64,000 nucleotides of DNA from Caenorhabditis elegans (Eukaryota; Nematoda; Chromadorea; Rhabditida; Rhabditidae). Each line of letters begins with the position of its first letter. The first letter of the stretch is position 1. The stretch spans positions 9,978,501-10,042,500 of the forward strand of contig NC_003280.10 of assembly GCF_000002985.6 (NCBI RefSeq), read 5' to 3'. A program made the position numbers and the translations under genes. The notes under the pieces were generated by a model. It was not told the DNA's origin. It worked only from the letters and a program-made list of their open reading frames with translations, and ran no database searches. Below are positions 59,618 through 64,000 of the stretch, one piece after another.

Positions 59618-62600
59618 TTTCTGAAAAAACCAATTATAGAAATTGAAAAAAAATATATATATAAATCAATGAATATTGTAAACGGAAACTTTTATAATTT
59701 TATTTTTGTAGATAGAATGGGGATGTTAAAATATTTTTCAAGTTGAAGAAGAAGTTAGTCAAAACTTTAGATATTTATCATATACATAACTATAAAGTTT
59801 CGACAAAAAAATATAAAAAAAACATTCCGAAATGTTGTTTAATAATTTTTTTTCAAAGTTTTAATTAAAATATTTGGTAACTTGCTACATTTTCAAAACA
59901 AAAAACGGAATAAACTGTATTTTGGAACAGAAACAAAAACTATCTGAAAACATACATTTAGAGCTTCCGTGAGCTTATGGCTCTTACGTGTAAAATTCAA
60001 ATCTACACTTTGCCTTCAAAACAAAAAAAACGTTCGTTCAATTTTTATCAGAGGACCCCAATGGAAATAAAATAAGAACCAAAACAGAAAAGAAACATAG
60101 GGTGACATGTCAAAATAAATCGTCCTCTTTTCTCTTCCTCACTCTTTTTCGTACTTTTTGTTCATTTGTCCTCTACTTTTCATCGTCGAGATGTGAGAAG
60201 AGACCTTCTTCTAGCGAATGAATACGAGAATTAAATTGAATTGGATTGACATACACACACAGCGACGGAAACGTAGGGTATAATTATGAATATAATAAAA
60301 TGTAAGAAAGAAGAAGCGGAAGGTGTTCTTTCTGGATATAGTTTAGGATCATCCTCGAGAATGAAATCTAGAACGTTTGTATGGTTAGGTTAATCCTTTT
60401 CTGCCAACCTAATAAATTGGTAAGAAATCAAAAGGTTCAAAAGATAAACCTGAAGTAATTTTGAAAGCGAAAAGCTACGAAGGTCATGTCCAATGATGTT
60501 GTTGGTGTTGACAAAACAAATATGAAGTTATTGGTTCTGTTATACATCAGGAGGTACGACATGGGGGAGTATTTGGAAAATGAGGATATGGTAGATATTA
60601 ACACTTATCATACTTATCAAGACAGGCTGATAACCAGAATCTTTATAAAATATTGTTTATCGTTTAGGCGTTTCCATGTTTTATATTTCTTGTTTTCTTT
60701 TGTTGATTTGGTTTATCAATAGTTCATAGTTAAACTACTGTCTGTATTTTGGAAAAAAAATAATTCAATCGTTGAAAAGTTTACTGCTAACGTTGAAAAA
60801 TTAAATGTAAGTGTAGTACAGAAAATTTGAACGAAGTTCTTAGAGAACTAGCTGCCTATTGTTTAGAGCGTATAATGAATAAGTCAATGCACTTCTCAAT
60901 AGAGTGCGCGAGGGTGGAGCTAGTTAATACGTGACGAATCTCAATAAACATTGAGATGGTTTGATGGATCGAGAGTGTATTAATTACTAGTGAATCTACG
61001 TGCGAAAGAAAAGATCATCAGAATCTGGCCTAGCTTCAATTGAAAAATGCATTTTCATAACGATGGTAAATCTCCCAGAGCCTTTTTCAAATCCATTTCA
61101 AATATTTTGAAAATATTGACTATTTCAAAAAGTAAAAAATATACGTAGTTTCCATTTAATTTATGTAAGTCTATAAACTTACATAAATTAAAGAATCTAA
61201 GATGGATCCAGAGTGTACTGATGTGCAGAAGTTTATTTGTTTTTTTACTGTCAAAAATATACATTTAAAAAATCCAAAGTTTGTTCAAAATCATCAAATA
61301 TTACAAAACCGGTCAAAATTATCATACTTTACCAAAATTTGAAACATCAGAATACGAACAATACGTGCAAAACGACCAGAACAGTCTGCTCCAAGAGCTG
61401 GCAGACTGCAACGTGTCCTAGTGGTAGTGAAGGAGTTTACACTTTTTGTAGAAGCTACGGGTCATCGAAGGACGAGAGATGGAGAAGAAGACGGCTGTCC
61501 AACAGATGTCGACCAGGCTCTCTTTATACCTGCGTATCTTATTCTCATATGATATTTCATAAGGCTGTCGCAACTTTTTTTGTGCTCGACTGTTCGCTTA
61601 CTCAGTTCGGTGGAACTAGGAAACGAGAGAAAAAGATCTGAAAAAAGGAACAAAAAAATCTTTTCAAAAAATTATCCTAATAAGTATCATGTAAAAATAT
61701 TTCAATAAAGACAAAAAACTGTCGTTTACAGACTTCGAATCGTGTTCCAATCATACCGTACCCACCGTACTTTCAGCAAAAATATCTTGGTAAATTAATT
61801 CTTTCTCCTTGAAACCATAAAAAAGAAAATGAAGTACATGACAAACATTGGTGTTTTATTAAAAAATTGCTCCACCAAGTATCCGAAACTTCAACAAATT
61901 TAAGTACAAATATTCACGGAAACTCATCCCACGCCGTCGAAAAAGAAGTCATCTCACGTGAGGTCACGTGAGAATATCGCCGTGAACTTTGCCACGCGTC
62001 AACACGTCACCGCAGACGGACTTCACAAGCCACGTTTTTTTGTCAGTCTTCTTGATTTTTCTCGTTGATTTTATGTTAAAAGAAATATTTTTTTTTCCCG
62101 TTCTATATTCTCAGAAATATGAATATTTTATGCAATACGTTTTTCGAAAATTACAATTATGTATTTTTTAACACTTTTTGTCATATTCATGGGTGTTTAA
62201 AACCTTTCTTAAAATTACAACAATTTTTTTGAATTACCCAGACACGGAATTTAGAGATTTTAAAGCCATTTAGACGGTACCCACTAAAATGTTTGTTTTT
62301 GTTTGCAAAATTTGTTTTATGCGAACAGGTGTGCTCCTTTAAAGATTACTGTAATTTCATCCTCTCGTTTCTGCGGAATTTTTGTCGATTGTTCATCAAT
62401 TTTCCATAATTTTTTCTCACGATTGCTGAGTTTCGTTTGTTTTTTATTGTCATATTCAAGTTTTTTGATAAATAAATATATTTTTATCAAAAAAACTTTG
62501 AAAAATCGATTAAAATTCCGCACTAATCAAAAATTGCCATTTTTTCGTACACTTTTCTCTCAATTTTTTGGTTTGAACTAAACTCGAATCGCCAGTCTGA

Positions 62601-62667
62601 AGATTTTGTATAAAATATATTGTTTTCTTTCAGGTTTCAATACTCTGTTGCACCGCAAACTCACGAG
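59618..62667. other. Intergenic between let-268 and the last gene
   Basis: AT-rich DNA between divergently oriented genes, with no confirmed gene. A more GC-rich island at about 61343-61551 has an open frame of about 68 codons without an ATG or clear splice partners. A pair of TCACGTGA boxes lies near 61.96 kb. Confidence 0.5.
61954..61972. promoter_or_regulatory. Two TCACGTGA E-boxes 10 bp apart
   Basis: TCACGTGAGGTCACGTGAG contains CACGTG at 61955-61960 and 61965-61970, exactly one helical turn apart. Both are in the extended TCACGTGA form preferred by TFEB/HLH-30 and related bHLH-Zip factors. They lie about 700 bp upstream of the next gene's ATG. Confidence 0.6.
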
Positions 62668-63855
62668 ATGCCGGACTCGAAGGAAATGGTCAAAGTATTG
62701 TTCTTGAATAGGACCCCGATTAGCGAAGCATTTTTGCCTATGTAAGTATTACCAATCAGTCAGCCCTATGAAAATGTTTCAATTTCAGTCTTCGGAAAAA
62801 CGCGACTGTCAATTTGGACGATGATGGAAGAATCGTAGAATACGACGATGGAGAATTGGAGTTGAGAGAGAATCACAAAAAAGTGAACCCTCAAATGAGT
62901 CTTCGAGCTGTCAAGGTGGAAAATGCCGACGAAAATTCAAAGAATAAGGAAGATCCCCAGTCTGTTGTTAAGGAGAAGACAACGACGCGTTTCATCAAGC
63001 CGAAAAGTGAATATGTCTCGATATCATCCGATTCTGAAAGCGAAGAAGATTCAGATTCTGAATGTTCAGATTCTGATAGCGTTAACGAGTTCTTCGCATA
63101 TAAGCCTCCGGAGGCCCCTGAATCAGCCAACTCAATTCTAAAGTCGAGTTCATGCAAGACTGAACAAGAAGACCACGCGGAGATGTTTAATGAAGAGAAA
63201 CCAGACATCAGTTTGAATAACTCTTCTTCCTTATCGAGCAGCTCAACCACTCTTCAAGGAACCACGGACTTTGTTCCCCCTTCCAGTACTATGACTTCGA
63301 GTTCTGCTATTCCGTTTTCTCGCCCATTCGTCAGCGTCTCCGATTTCGCGGACCAACTACATCATCCGATGGTGAACGGTGCCGATTTGCCGATAGAAGA
63401 CGTGAAACAAGAAACAGGAGAGAGCGGTGAGACTTTGTCAAGAACCCTTTCGATGCAGAACGACCTCAGCGGTTTTGCGAGAGCAGTGGCAGATAATATG
63501 AAAGAAATGAATGATTTATTCTCTCTTCTGAGGAACAAGTGAGTTACATAAATATAAACTAATAATTTTTATGATTTTTTTTCAGATCAAACGAAAGCTC
63601 CTTCTCGAATGCCAATCTAGGACGCAAAAGAATTGTGGACCACCTGAAAGTGTTTCAAGAAGGCATGGTATCGATAGATTCGTCACTGCAAGATGTCCAG
63701 ACTTCGAAAAAACTTCGTGAATACATTCAGTACTTGGAGCGAAACAATGAGGTAATTAGATATCGGTTTTTCATAAATTTATATTTAAATTGCAGGATGT
63801 TCCAATGAAGAAGCTGAAACTTGCAATCGACATCATATCTTCCGACATGTATTAA
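62668..63855 (+). CDS. Unrecognised acidic protein, 349 residues
   Basis: Exons 62668-62741, 62789-63538, 63586-63751 and 63796-63855 (1,050 nt). The ATG follows a TTTCAG acceptor at about 62634 with 32 nt between; the frame is open upstream to that acceptor, so a further 5' exon is possible. Residues 1-50 (MPDSKEMVKVLFLNRTPISE) are probably folded. Then comes a low-complexity middle with a run of Ser/Asp/Glu near residues 90-115, which looks like a casein kinase 2-rich region, and Ser/Thr-rich linkers. The C-terminal third (ARAVADNMKEMNDLFSLLRN, then LGRKRIVDHLKVFQEG...LREYIQYLERN) looks helical and possibly coiled coil. This suggests a nuclear regulatory or scaffold protein, but no family was recognised. 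An AATAAA at the window's end is the likely poly(A) signal. Confidence 0.82.
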
Positions 63856-64000
63856 GGTTTTTAAATATTTTTAAAGTAATGGGATAGTGCCACTTAAAGT
63901 TGTATTTTTATGCATCCCGATAATTTTCGTGTATATTTTTTCCCTTTTATTTGTTTTCCTTCAAAAAGTTTGCTGTTCAAGCGTTATCATGTATAATAAA

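Overview
This window is nematode nuclear DNA. It shows AT-rich intergenic sequence, short introns with TTTCAG acceptors, trans-splice-like TTTCAG sites just before start codons, and compact genes on both strands. The gene order (lec-3, nlt-1, an SLC22-type transporter, an AMACR-like enzyme, a small membrane protein, lec-2, a PP1-type phosphatase, TTC36, MTO1, let-268) matches what I remember of Caenorhabditis elegans chromosome II around cosmids ZK892 and F52H3. Locus identity is recall. Exon structures and frames were worked out from the sequence, and the exon lengths sum to whole codon numbers.

Layout. Positions 0.6-2.0 kb hold an unrecognised minus-strand gene, followed by a 202-residue C2H2 zinc-finger gene (2.5-3.2 kb). 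A gene-poor stretch to 12.6 kb carries one hAT-type MITE. The tandem-repeat galectin lec-3 runs 12.7-21.5 kb on plus, tail to tail with nlt-1 (SCP2 domain, peroxisomal AKL end). A 541-residue SLC22-like transporter follows (23.4-25.5 kb), then a broken inverted copy of a downstream gene's 3' end (25.5-25.8 kb) and a 1-kb palindrome (26.1-27.1 kb). Next are an AMACR/CoA-transferase III enzyme (28.1-29.6 kb) and a 253-residue multipass protein (29.8-30.9 kb). lec-2 (31.4-37.4 kb, minus) joins a galectin to a roughly 950-residue acidic Ala/Glu/Pro repeat region. From 37.4 to 48.1 kb I see no convincing gene, only repeats: a foldback, a second hAT-type MITE and a 95-bp minisatellite.

The right end holds a PP1-like phosphatase (minus), TTC36 (plus), the mitochondrial tRNA-modification protein MTO1 (minus), the procollagen lysyl hydroxylase let-268 (minus) and an unrecognised acidic protein (plus, 62.7-63.9 kb). 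The last intron of let-268 contains a 1,338-bp element with long terminal inverted repeats and an 8-bp target duplication. That element has its own plus-strand spliced reading frame, apparently with two GC-AG introns.

The most unusual observations are: (1) the two gene copies at 25.7 and 30.5 kb hold complementary halves of one decayed intronic tRNA-Met; (2) the possible gene inside the let-268 intronic element, whose first exon lies in a terminal repeat so that its N-terminus also occurs on the opposite strand; (3) candidate phase-0 microexons and alternative starts in lec-3; (4) paired TCACGTGA boxes one helical turn apart upstream of the last gene.
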